A stretch of DNA of 14,949 bases from JAADEM01 sp965371855 (GCA_965371855.1 CBDUZZ010000093.1:1-14949), one strand, 5' to 3'. Shown: positions 8,571-14,949, counted from the stretch's first letter. Notes: a model not told the origin generated them from the sequence alone. Translations and numbers: made by a program.

Positions 8571-10010
8571 ATGATACTTATGAAAAAGATAACGTTTTTT
8601 ATAATTCGAATAGTACTTTTTGTAAACCTATCCTTTTCAGTATCGGGAGCAACCATAAAATTGCCATCAATTATCTGTAGCAATATGGTACTCCAGCAGA
8701 ACAATTCAGTTCCCCTGTGGGGAGAAGGAAACCCGAATGAAAAGTTTAGCATATTCACTTCATGGAATGAGGAAAAGTATCACGTAACCATTGGCTCTGA
8801 CGGGAACTGGCAGGTAAACGTGCAAACCAGCAATGCTGGAGGCCCTTACCAAATAGAAATAAGGACTGATAGTTCGGCAATTGTTTTAGAAAATGTCCTT
8901 TTAGGAGAAGTGTGGTTGTGCTCGGGGCAATCAAACATGGAAATGCCCTTAAAAGGTTATGGAGGGCAACCTGTTTATGAAGCAAATGAAGAAATATTAA
9001 ATGCACGATTTAAAGGAATAAGATTGTTTCATCTTGAAAAGAATACAAGTTTGGAACCAATCAGCAATTGTAATGGACAGTGGGAAGAATGTTCTCCTTT
9101 GCTTGTTTCTGAATTTAGTGCTGTTGCCTGGTTTTTTGGTAAATATATCCATCAAAATCTAAAGGTTCCTGTCGGCTTAATAAGTTCCAACTGGGGAGGG
9201 ACAACTTCACAAGCATGGACTAGCAAGGAGAAATTGATACAATTTGCAGGAGAGGCTCTGGATAATCAATATAAAAATAGAAAGAAGAAACAGGATATCC
9301 CTTCGTCTTTGTTTAATGCAATGATTAATCCCATAACCCCATTCCACATTAAAGGTGTTATATGGTATCAGGGGGAATCTAACCGTTCTGAACCTGAACT
9401 TTATGCTAAAATATTTCCTGCATTAATAGAAGACTGGCGTGAAAACTGGGGGTATAATTTCCCCTTCTATTTTACCCAGATTGCTCCATACAGCTATAAA
9501 GCACCCGATGAAACCGGCACAGCACTAATCCGCGAAGCCCAGCTTAATACAATGCTTAATGTTCCTAACACGGGAATGGTCGTAACACTTGATATTGGTG
9601 AAAAAAACTCAATTCATCCCCCAAAGAAAAAAGAAGTTGGAAAACGCCTGGCTTTATGGGCACTGGCTAAAAATTATGGAATTGAGGGCATTGGTTACAC
9701 TGCACCCGTGTATAAATCGATGAAGGTCACCGAAGATGGCGTGGTAGAACTTTCTTTTGACCATCTTGGGAAAAGTGGAATTTCGATGATAAATCAAAAT
9801 CTAAAATACCTTGAAATAGCCGGAGAAGATAAGGTCTTTCACACGGCTAAAGCAAAAATTTTAAATCAAGGTAAAAGTGTGAAGGTATGGAGCGACAATG
9901 TTAAAAATCCGGTTGCTGTGCGTTATTGTTTTAAGAACTGGTGCGAGGGAACACTCATGGGAACTAATGGATTGCCTGTGTCGTCTTTCCGAACAGATGA
10001 TTGGGATTAG
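8571..10010 (+). CDS. sialate O-acetylesterase-type (SASA/DUF303) carbohydrate esterase
   Basis: Secreted SGNH-fold esterase of the SASA family, which removes O-acetyl groups from sugars; in non-host bacteria it usually acts on plant or algal glycans rather than sialic acid. The 479-residue length is typical. ATG 8580 (MKKITFF) is a likely alternative start; the signal peptide ends near SVSGA. Residues about 25-105 form the usual N-terminal beta domain. The catalytic Ser is S121 in CSGQSNMEM; conserved NWGGT and WYQGESN (E269) follow, and H349 in SIHPPKKKEVGKRLALWA supplies the base. The residue two before this His, often Asp or Asn, is Ser347. The C-terminus ends with the family's GLPVSSFRTDDW. 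With two sulfatases and GH95 upstream, it suggests an acetylated, sulfated substrate. Family confident, substrate inferred. Confidence 0.93.
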   Translation: MILMKKITFFIIRIVLFVNLSFSVSGATIKLPSIICSNMVLQQNNSVPLWGEGNPNEKFSIFTSWNEEKYHVTIGSDGNWQVNVQTSNAGGPYQIEIRTDSSAIVLENVLLGEVWLCSGQSNMEMPLKGYGGQPVYEANEEILNARFKGIRLFHLEKNTSLEPISNCNGQWEECSPLLVSEFSAVAWFFGKYIHQNLKVPVGLISSNWGGTTSQAWTSKEKLIQFAGEALDNQYKNRKKKQDIPSSLFNAMINPITPFHIKGVIWYQGESNRSEPELYAKIFPALIEDWRENWGYNFPFYFTQIAPYSYKAPDETGTALIREAQLNTMLNVPNTGMVVTLDIGEKNSIHPPKKKEVGKRLALWALAKNYGIEGIGYTAPVYKSMKVTEDGVVELSFDHLGKSGISMINQNLKYLEIAGEDKVFHTAKAKILNQGKSVKVWSDNVKNPVAVRYCFKNWCEGTLMGTNGLPVSSFRTDDWD

Positions 10011-10141
10011 CGTGAGATACATTTACAACATACGAAAGTTGTGCAGAGGCAATACCTAATGGTCTCAGGCATGAACAAGATAAAGATATCAAACATGTAA
10101 ATAATTGCAACATGCAAAAACAACAAAATAATATAAAACTT

Positions 10142-10201
10142 ATGAAAAAAATATTATTACTATCGGTTGTTTCCCTGGTTCTGTTTTCTTGTAACCATTG
10201 A
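10142..10201 (+). other. severed lipoprotein leader of the DUF4861 gene, ending at an in-frame TGA
   Basis: ATG 10142 (or ATG 10112, same frame) opens a textbook lipoprotein signal: MKK, a hydrophobic stretch, then LFSC-N-H, and then TGA at 10199-10201. The same frame continues after the stop as DEKKIFTIVNSSDLSRTDE and runs without further interruption into the DUF4861 body at 10301. Leader and body therefore share one frame, and a single base substitution explains the break. This is either a real nonsense mutation, which would strand the enzyme in the cytoplasm, or a base error in the assembly. Confidence 0.75.
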
Positions 10202-10300
10202 GACGAAAAGAAAATATTCACTATTGTCAATTCATCTGATTTATCGAGAACAGATGAAGCAGTTATAATTAAAAAAGAGAAACTTGATTCTCTTATATCA

Positions 10301-11368
10301 ATGAATTCTGAAGGGCTTATTCCAATCCTGAAAAATAGTAAAAACATAGATGTCCCATCTCAGGTTGACGACTTTGATAAAGATGGGAAATGGGATGAGT
10401 TATTCTTTTTAGTAGATATTGAACCAAATACAACAAAAGAATTAACTCTAACCCTGGTTGAAAAAAATAAGATCCCGAAATATAAGGTACGGTCAAATAT
10501 TAGGTTTTCAACCATGGAACCTGGCAAAGAACTAACCAGTGCAGAGCGTTTGAAATCTGCAGAATCATTAATTACGCAGAAACACTTTCAGATGGAAGGC
10601 CCGGCATGGGAAAACGATAAGGTCGCGTTTAGGAATTATTTCGATGCCCGTAATGGGATGGATATTTTTGGCAAACGAACTTCCAAAATGGTTTTGGACA
10701 GTGTTGGCCTCGAAGCGCACTCGTATCATAAAATAGCCAACTGGGGGATGGATGTACTCAGGGTTGGAAAATCTCTTGGTGCCGGAGCTATTGCACTTAA
10801 AAAGAACGATTCGATATACCGGGTTGATTTATTTGAAACAGGGACTTATGAACTTATTGCCAATGGGCCTCTGCGCAGTATTTTCAAACTTGGTTTTAAA
10901 GGATGGAAAGTTGGAAGTGATATTTATAATGTGGAACATGAAATATCTATTCGGGGAGGAACTCAGTTTTATAAAAGTAAAGTTACCGTAACAGGGCTCA
11001 AAGGAGGTGAAACTTTAATTACAGGCATTGTTAATAAACAAAGTGATGAACTCATTATTTCTAAGCAGAATACGAAGTATGTAAGTTTGGCTACGCACGA
11101 CAATCAGGCATACGATGGCGAGAAAATGGGGATGGCTCTGCTTGTGAAAAAAGCTGATTACCTGAATACAATAACTGCCCCCGAAACAGGAGACGGAATC
11201 GTTCAGACATACATGGCAGAGTTGAAAATAGAAAATAATGTACCTGTTGAATTTTATTTTTACAACGGTTGGGAACTTCAGGATGAAAGATTTAAAGAGA
11301 CGGAGTATTTTCTCAATCTTATAAAAAATGATGCAGATAAATACCTAAAGCCGATTTTGGTTAGATAA
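10301..11368 (+). CDS. DUF4861 family protein, body without its leader (likely pseudogenised or miscalled base)
   Basis: The 355-residue open frame matches the DUF4861 type of Bacteroidota polysaccharide-locus proteins: DDFDKDGKWDELFFLVDI near the start, then MEGPAWENDKVAFRNYFDARNGMDIFGK, a central HKIANWGMDVLRVGKSLGAG, and a beta-rich C-terminal half with FYFYNGWELQ. The biochemical role of this family is not known to me; by context it acts on the locus glycan. The family normally carries a signal peptide, and here that lies upstream in the same frame (10142) beyond a TGA at 10199. ATG 10301 is the first in-frame ATG, GTG or TTG after that stop. Using it would lose about 33 mature residues and export. 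No other lesion is seen, so the defect is recent or artefactual. The acidic lipoprotein gene starts 15 nt downstream. Confidence 0.75.
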   Translation: MNSEGLIPILKNSKNIDVPSQVDDFDKDGKWDELFFLVDIEPNTTKELTLTLVEKNKIPKYKVRSNIRFSTMEPGKELTSAERLKSAESLITQKHFQMEGPAWENDKVAFRNYFDARNGMDIFGKRTSKMVLDSVGLEAHSYHKIANWGMDVLRVGKSLGAGAIALKKNDSIYRVDLFETGTYELIANGPLRSIFKLGFKGWKVGSDIYNVEHEISIRGGTQFYKSKVTVTGLKGGETLITGIVNKQSDELIISKQNTKYVSLATHDNQAYDGEKMGMALLVKKADYLNTITAPETGDGIVQTYMAELKIENNVPVEFYFYNGWELQDERFKETEYFLNLIKNDADKYLKPILVR

Positions 11369-11383
11369 ATAAACTACTTTCCT

Positions 11384-13192
11384 ATGATAAAAATTTATTT
11401 AGTTAGCATTATAGTTGGAACCTGTGGCTTTTTGCTTACCTCATGTGCAAATGGAAAGCAGCAACAAATGAGTCCGGAAACTTTCTGGGGAACTGATATC
11501 CCTTTGATCCCCTTTCGGCTTCCCTTGCCGGATAAGGGATCGGTTAGTTATGTCGACCTTGATAAAGACGGTGACCCTGATGTATTACGGGCGACAATTC
11601 ATGGAGAAATGAATATTCAATGGATTGACGATGACGATGATATGAAAGAAGGGGACATCGAAGGCGATATGGATAATGACTGTCTGATGCTTGACCGTAA
11701 TGGAGATGGTACTTATGGTGGAGATTATGACCTGATGATTGATTGGAATGATGAAGATGGGAATGGAAAAGCAGACCTACAGGTGATTGTCGATAATTCC
11801 ACGTACAATGAAAGAAGAGAAAAATACATGTCTCATTATATGATTTTTATTGATACCGATAATGATGGAATTTTTAACTACATTGATTGGAATAAACAGG
11901 CAATTGAAGCATGGGGTCATGAAGGAAGATGTAATTTTTATCCGGATTATAATGGGCAAAGTATTTTTCTTAAAGCACACGCCATGACCTCAGAAATAGA
12001 AGATTTAAGGTATAATTGGGAAAACCCGTTTTTGTTTTATGATTTTGATAATGACGGCTTCACTGAAATGACAATCAGGTTTGTTGATGAGGGAACTTCC
12101 ATGAGTGAGAGCCCTCAAGAGAACGTTCAAAGTAAGCAATACCCTATCGCTTACAGTAAAAGTATTGATGGCGTTTATATGGGCATAGACCTTGATAATG
12201 ATTCTGAGCCGGGAAATGAGTTGGATTTTGACTTGAGCCTTAAGTTTTCTGGAGAAGGCTTTAATTATAGTGACTATGTGCATAAATATAAAAGCCTGAG
12301 GGGACTGCCTGAAAGTGATGAGTTTTTCGAAGACCCAAGGTGGCGCCAGCTTACCGAACTTATATATGTTGGGCACGAAGCAGCATACGATAAAATATTT
12401 GATAGTGGCAAGTGGGAGGAATGTTGGTTTGTTTTTGATGAAGATGATGACTGCCATCGGTGGGAAAGGGTTGAATTCTATCAGCCTAAAAATCCCTTTA
12501 ATATAGGGGCAGGAAACGGAGGACTGGATAATGGCACACAGGCAGATGCCTCTGGTGACCGTGGTGAATGGGACCTTGATTTCTCGGGTGAAGGCCAATT
12601 ATATATTGCTCCTTTTGATGGGAAACTACATCTTTTGGGAGCAGAAACCGGATATTGGAGAATTGACCAATTTGCTACCTATTATCAGGGGTGGCAGGGG
12701 TCCAGGACTCCCAGCATACAACCGGAAGATTTTATTACTGCGGAACCAGATGTTTTTGCAACAATAAAATATACAGATACGGACTCAAACGGATTTTTTG
12801 ATCAGATTGATTATGACCTTGACGGGGACAAACTGTTCGAAGAAACCGTCAGGCTTAAGGATTTAGGGATAAATGATGCTGTGGAGATCATTGAAACAGC
12901 CTGCCTAAGTTATCAGGACTATCAGGATATATATTCCAAAATGGCAAATAATTCATGGGACAATGCATTAAAAGCGGTTCAAGTTGCGCAAAAATATGGA
13001 TTAAATTCCGATTGGTATTCATTCCTGAAGCAACCAAAATCGCTAAGGGAAAAATATAGCTATGGCTACTGGCTTTCTTTTTATATTCACAGAGACTTGC
13101 TCCAACTGTTTAATCAAAAAGAGGATTCAGCCATGGTTTTGAAGTTACAGAAAGCTTATTATAGCTCAAATTGGAATACTTTATTGAAATAG
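11384..13192 (+). CDS. acidic lipoprotein with eight calcium-loop-like Asp motifs, unknown function
   Basis: No enzyme family recognised. The 602-residue product has a lipobox LTSC (Cys21), so it should be a lipidated, probably surface or periplasmic protein. Asp-rich loops of the D-x-D-x-D-G type recur at residues about 58 (DLDKDGDPD), 104 (DRNGDG), 123 (DEDGNGKAD), 157 (DTDNDG), 220 (DFDNDG), 269 (DLDNDS), 465 (DTDSNG) and 478 (DLDGDK), with a related DEDDDC at 352. Such loops bind calcium in FG-GAP, dockerin and thrombospondin-type-3 proteins, but their irregular spacing here fits none of these exactly. Many Trp residues flank them (IQWIDDDDD, IDWNDED). The last 120 residues lose the loops and look helical. 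It is paired with DUF4861 15 nt upstream and closes the operon. A role in binding an anionic glycan through calcium, or an unrecognised lyase/hydrolase, is possible but inferred. Confidence 0.85.
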   Translation: MIKIYLVSIIVGTCGFLLTSCANGKQQQMSPETFWGTDIPLIPFRLPLPDKGSVSYVDLDKDGDPDVLRATIHGEMNIQWIDDDDDMKEGDIEGDMDNDCLMLDRNGDGTYGGDYDLMIDWNDEDGNGKADLQVIVDNSTYNERREKYMSHYMIFIDTDNDGIFNYIDWNKQAIEAWGHEGRCNFYPDYNGQSIFLKAHAMTSEIEDLRYNWENPFLFYDFDNDGFTEMTIRFVDEGTSMSESPQENVQSKQYPIAYSKSIDGVYMGIDLDNDSEPGNELDFDLSLKFSGEGFNYSDYVHKYKSLRGLPESDEFFEDPRWRQLTELIYVGHEAAYDKIFDSGKWEECWFVFDEDDDCHRWERVEFYQPKNPFNIGAGNGGLDNGTQADASGDRGEWDLDFSGEGQLYIAPFDGKLHLLGAETGYWRIDQFATYYQGWQGSRTPSIQPEDFITAEPDVFATIKYTDTDSNGFFDQIDYDLDGDKLFEETVRLKDLGINDAVEIIETACLSYQDYQDIYSKMANNSWDNALKAVQVAQKYGLNSDWYSFLKQPKSLREKYSYGYWLSFYIHRDLLQLFNQKEDSAMVLKLQKAYYSSNWNTLLK

Positions 13193-13196
13193 AAGC

Positions 13197-13238
13197 AAGG
13201 ATGGCGTCTTTTTGAAAAAAATGCCATCCTTTATTATT
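13197..13238 (+). terminator. intrinsic terminator ending the polysaccharide operon
   Basis: AAGGATGGC (13197-13205) and GCCATCCTT (13223-13231) form a perfect 9-bp stem. Its loop contains TTTTT/AAAAA that can extend pairing, and the stem is followed by TTTATTATT. It begins 4 nt after the TAG of the acidic lipoprotein gene. This is the only strong terminator-like structure I found on the + strand before this point, which supports long co-transcription upstream. Confidence 0.85.
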
Positions 13239-13273
13239 AGGAATAGAACGGTTTCAGGAGAATCTAATTTTAA

Positions 13274-13344
13274 CTCTCCATATTGGAGAGGGCTGGGGTG
13301 AGGTAATGATTTGACGCGATCCCGAGTACTCACATTGGCGTCAA
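13274..13344. repeat. hairpin pair in the intergenic region, possible dispersed-repeat remnant
   Basis: CTCTCC-ATATT-GGAGAG (13274-13290) is a perfect 6-bp hairpin followed by GGCTGGGGTGAGG. TTGACGC (13311-13317) and GCGTCAA (13338-13344) then form a perfect 7-bp inverted repeat around a 20-nt spacer. The first part resembles a G-rich intergenic motif I recall as frequent in Bacteroidota genomes, and is similar in layout to 7722-7741 in this window. Repeat status cannot be proven from one window. Confidence 0.4.
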
Positions 13345-13423
13345 CCTAAGGATTGCTATTTAGCTTGATTAAATATTCAATAGTGTTATTTTTGTATTCA
13401 ATCCTATTCTTTTGAAAATCTGT

Positions 13424-13692
13424 CTATAGTTGAAATTCCAAATTGACCAATTGTGTCATACTGGTAATTGTTATCAATTGCTTAAAATAAAAAATACCTT
13501 CTGATATACAGAGGGTTTTTTTGTATCTAAGGCCGGGGTCAAATCGACATGACATTACTGTTACTGTTTTCTTGTTTTCGTCAATGTGACACACTAAGAA
13601 TTTTTCATGATAATTGGAAATAATTCTGCCTGCTCGTTATCCATTTTTAATAGTTTATTGACAGTCTGAACCCTTTTTCGATATGCCACAAA
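13424..13692 (-). pseudogene. possible frameshifted gene remnant, unidentified
   Basis: Two overlapping reverse-strand frames look like one broken protein. Frame A (13692 to 13594) reads VAYRKRVQTVNKLLKMDNEQA and ends at TAG. Frame B, open for 70 codons from 13636 to a TAG at 13426-13424, reads GRIISNYHEKFLVCHIDE, then NKKTVTVMSCRFDPG. A one-base shift near 13634 would join them into a plausible mixed alpha/beta sequence. There is no good start or ribosome site, and a terminator-like stem lies inside frame B. I cannot assign a family. It may simply be chance reading frame. Confidence 0.25.
13496..13522. terminator. bidirectional terminator-like hairpin
   Basis: ACCTTCTG (13496-13503) pairs with CAGAGGGT (13509-13516), 8 bp with one G-T wobble, around an ATATA loop. 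A seven-T run follows on the + strand, and an A-rich run upstream supplies a U-rich tail on the - strand. On the - strand it could stop transcripts from the dihydrouridine synthase gene about 220 bp away; on the + strand no gene feeds it. Confidence 0.6.
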
Positions 13693-13737
13693 TTACTGTA
13701 ATTAACAATTAATCTTGCTTGAGTCGAGAGAGTACAT

Positions 13738-14664
13738 TTACAATTCTTCTACCCATCTCTTGTATTCATTCTCATTCAGATATCTCCGAAGCTTTTTATA
13801 ATGTTTATGTCCGTTTGCAAAACTCTTTATCGGATAACACCAGAAACTTTTCAGATAGTTGAATGCGTGATTCCAAACTGGAAAATGTTGTTGAACTATT
13901 TGCAGGTATGAATTATGGAATTGGTATAAAAGCTCTTTTTTCTTTTGAGTTGTATATTCCACTCCTTTGATTTCACTTGGCATATAGGGGTTTGTTAAGG
14001 CACCTCTACCGAGCATCCAGGATTTAATCTGCGGAAATCTGCTCTGTAATGTAAGATAGTCCTGTTTGCAGTTAATGTCGCCATTGCCGGTTATGGGATG
14101 AATGCATCTTTCAGCTATTTTTTCAAATTCATCCCAATTAACATTCCCACCATATTTCTGTTTTACAGTTCGTGGATGAACAATAATTTCCGAAACAGGG
14201 TAGTCATTAATTATCCCGATAACTTTTTCCCACTCATCTGGTTCATTTATCCCAATCCTCATCTTCACTGACAATTTAATGTTTTGGGTTTTCTTGAAAA
14301 AAGTGCTTAGTATGTTTTTAACAAGTTCAGGCTCAGTTAATAGTCCGGCACCTTTTTTACGTTTCACAAGCATGGAGAAGGGGCAACCCATATTCAGGTT
14401 AATCTTACTGTATCCCATTTTAACAAATTGTTCAGCAGACCTGATAAGGAACTCAGGAGTGTTAGTTACTACCTGTGGTACAAGGTTGATGTAGTTGTTA
14501 AGTTTCTTGTCCAGTTCGGGTAGCAATTCAGGTTCCCAGCCGTTTGCTTTATTGTCCTCAAAAAAAGGAGTGTAATACTTATCGATTGTGTTAAATGTCT
14601 TTGCATGAGCATACCTGTAAAAAACATGAGTGTATCCTTGAATGGGAGCGAGGGAGAGTAACAT
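13738..14664 (-). CDS. tRNA-dihydrouridine synthase family protein (DusC-like)
   Basis: Cytoplasmic FMN enzyme that reduces uridines to dihydrouridine in tRNA D-loops using NADPH. The 308-residue product starts right at the FMN-binding LAPIQGYT (residues 5-12). It continues with the catalytic Cys94 in NMGCP, the substrate/FMN loop VKMRIG (133-138), H163 in HPRT (most family members read HGRT, so Pro164 is unusual), NGDI (194-197), and the phosphate-binding GRGAL (219-223). The C-terminal 80 residues form the helical tRNA-binding domain. Length and layout resemble DusC more than DusA or DusB, but the uridine position modified cannot be read. It is convergent with the polysaccharide operon and separated from tRNA-Pro by a terminator, so it has its own transcript. 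Confidence 0.93.
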   Translation of the reverse strand: MLLSLAPIQGYTHVFYRYAHAKTFNTIDKYYTPFFEDNKANGWEPELLPELDKKLNNYINLVPQVVTNTPEFLIRSAEQFVKMGYSKINLNMGCPFSMLVKRKKGAGLLTEPELVKNILSTFFKKTQNIKLSVKMRIGINEPDEWEKVIGIINDYPVSEIIVHPRTVKQKYGGNVNWDEFEKIAERCIHPITGNGDINCKQDYLTLQSRFPQIKSWMLGRGALTNPYMPSEIKGVEYTTQKKKELLYQFHNSYLQIVQQHFPVWNHAFNYLKSFWCYPIKSFANGHKHYKKLRRYLNENEYKRWVEEL

Positions 14665-14683
14665 CGTTATTGATTTTATTTGG

Positions 14684-14714
14684 GAAATGTATGTAATTTG
14701 ATTGTAAATCCAAA
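14684..14714 (-). promoter_or_regulatory. candidate Bacteroidota promoter for the dihydrouridine synthase gene
   Basis: On the - strand TTTG (14714-14711) is followed after 19 nt by TACATTTC (14691-14684), a one-mismatch fit to the Bacteroidota -33 TTTG / -7 TAnnTTTG promoter. The spacing agrees. The start would lie about 12-15 nt before ATG 14664, a short leader. It sits just outside the terminator at 14716-14751. Confidence 0.4.
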
Positions 14715-14715
14715 T

Positions 14716-14751
14716 AAAAAAGCCTTTAAGATTTCTCTTAAAGGCTTTTTT
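14716..14751 (-). terminator. intrinsic terminator downstream of tRNA-Pro, symmetric
   Basis: GCCTTTAAG (14722-14730) and CTTAAAGGC (14737-14745) form a perfect 9-bp stem around ATTTCT, flanked by six A and six T bases that extend pairing and give a U-tract in either direction. It begins 4 nt after the tRNA 3' end on the - strand, so it ends the tRNA transcript and isolates the synthase promoter. Confidence 0.9.
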
Positions 14752-14754
14752 CTG

Positions 14755-14829
14755 TCGGGGTAGCAGGATTCGAACCTGCGACCCCCTGCTCCCAAAGCAG
14801 GTACACTAACCGGACTGTGCTATACCCCG
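14755..14829 (-). tRNA. tRNA-Pro (anticodon TGG)
   Basis: The - strand folds into a complete cloverleaf. The acceptor is CGGGGTA / TACCCCG with discriminator A; the anticodon stem is CCTGC / GCAGG with loop TTTGGGA (anticodon TGG, reading CCA and, through wobble, other proline codons); the T-arm is GCAGG-TTCGAAT-CCTGC. The 3' CCA is not encoded (the next bases read CAG), so it must be added after transcription. The intrinsic terminator follows within 4 nt. The 5' end merges into the tandem repeat to the right. Confidence 0.95.
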
Positions 14830-14949
14830 AATAACTAAGTGTTTTTTATTTGGTATTATCCAAAATAGGCACACTAACTCCCGATGCTTCGGGATGCTAT
14901 ACCCCGAATAACTAAGTGTTTTTTATTTGGTATTATCCAAAATAGGCAC
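14818..14949. repeat. 55-bp perfect direct repeat, 77-bp period, running into the window end
   Basis: Bases 14818-14872 recur exactly at 14895-14949, offset 77. The copy includes the first 12 nt of the tRNA gene plus its upstream A/T-rich spacer. The match is limited on the left by a mismatch (G14817 against A14894) and on the right by the end of sequence. An exact 55-base terminal overlap is what a k=55 de Bruijn assembler leaves at a contig end in a repeat, so copy number and even tandem order are uncertain. Confidence 0.85.
14860..14906 (-). other. degenerate tRNA-Pro 5'-half copy
   Basis: Reading the - strand from 14906, CGGGGTATAGCA matches the tRNA 5' end. Then a 16-nt perfect hairpin (TCCCGA-AGCA-TCGGGA) stands in place of part of the D-arm, followed by GTTAGTGT, CCT and TTTGG, which match the real tRNA through the anticodon. 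The 3' half is missing, so it is not a functional tRNA. A further copy begins at 14949 and is cut by the edge. Confidence 0.6.

Larger units (their letters stand above)
13232..13737. other. 506-bp gene-poor interval
   Basis: No intact gene is seen on either strand. It holds, left to right, a G-rich hairpin and an inverted repeat (13274-13344), an A/T-rich stretch, a terminator-like stem (13496-13522), and a reverse-strand reading frame that looks broken (13424-13692). The mixture suggests remnants of lost or mobile DNA between the polysaccharide locus and the housekeeping genes. Confidence 0.6.

Noticed and set aside
10199..10201. TGA read as an amino acid (selenocysteine or alternative genetic code)
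   Set aside because: The plug gene appears to end naturally with TGA at 8496-8498, Trp is written TGG throughout, and I did not see a convincing SECIS-like hairpin straight after 10201. A nonsense change or base error is simpler.
9964..10347. 127-residue reverse-strand reading frame across the gap after the esterase
   Set aside because: It overlaps the esterase end and the DUF4861 leader and body, whose + strand frames have clear family features; its translation is low-complexity Phe/Ser/Leu.
12005..12598. 197-residue reverse-strand reading frame
   Set aside because: It lies wholly inside the acidic lipoprotein gene; its Ile/Phe-rich composition is the antisense of GAT/GAA-rich coding sequence, and it has no domain or start signal.
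13311..13370. 3' end of a transposase on the reverse strand (ILRLTPM then stop)
   Set aside because: It is only about nine codons before an upstream in-frame stop, too short to support any family.
14818..14949. CRISPR array
   Set aside because: There is only one full period with a 55-bp identical part that overlaps a tRNA gene; the 22-nt remainder is a hairpin, not a variable spacer.

Overview
The window looks like accessory DNA of a Bacteroidota bacterium, most plausibly an environmental or marine polysaccharide degrader. The evidence is a SusC-type carboxypeptidase-regulatory/plug protein, two S1 sulfatases, a GH95 glycosidase and a sialate-O-acetylesterase-type esterase. Start codons sit in A/T-rich leaders without strong Shine-Dalgarno sequences, and one candidate promoter fits the Bacteroidota TTTG / TAnnTTTG pattern. 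Genus cannot be read from this sequence.

Layout. From 1 to 13192 all genes run on the + strand: a 5'-truncated GH95 (alpha-L-fucosidase/L-galactosidase type); sulfatase A with a Tat-like leader; a small secreted protein; a chimeric SGNH hydrolase; sulfatase B (lipoprotein-like); a free-standing CarboxypepD-reg plus TonB-plug protein; a SASA-type acetylesterase; a DUF4861 protein severed from its lipoprotein leader by one in-frame TGA; and a 602-residue acidic lipoprotein rich in calcium-loop-like motifs. Most gaps are 8 to 72 bp, with wider ones of 231 bp before the plug gene and 131 bp before the DUF4861 leader. The only strong intrinsic terminator lies 4 nt after the last stop, so this reads as one operon or a few overlapping transcripts.

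How the genes may work together. GH95, two sulfatases and two SGNH-type esterases suggest trimming of a sulfated, acylated polysaccharide carrying alpha-L-fucose or alpha-L-galactose, for example a fucan-like algal glycan. The substrate is inference. No endo-acting enzyme, SusC/SusD pair or regulator is present, so the locus probably continues beyond the left edge.

The region 13193-13737 holds a terminator, several hairpins, a second terminator-like stem and a possibly decayed reverse-strand reading frame. On the - strand follow a tRNA-dihydrouridine synthase (13738-14664), a shared terminator and tRNA-Pro(TGG). The right edge holds a 77-bp tandem unit resembling the 5' half of that tRNA. The exactly 55-bp perfect repeat there ends at the last base, so it may be an assembly-graph effect rather than biology.

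The best candidates for something new are the chimeric SGNH protein, the stand-alone plug protein, the acidic repeat lipoprotein beside DUF4861, and the tRNA-half array.
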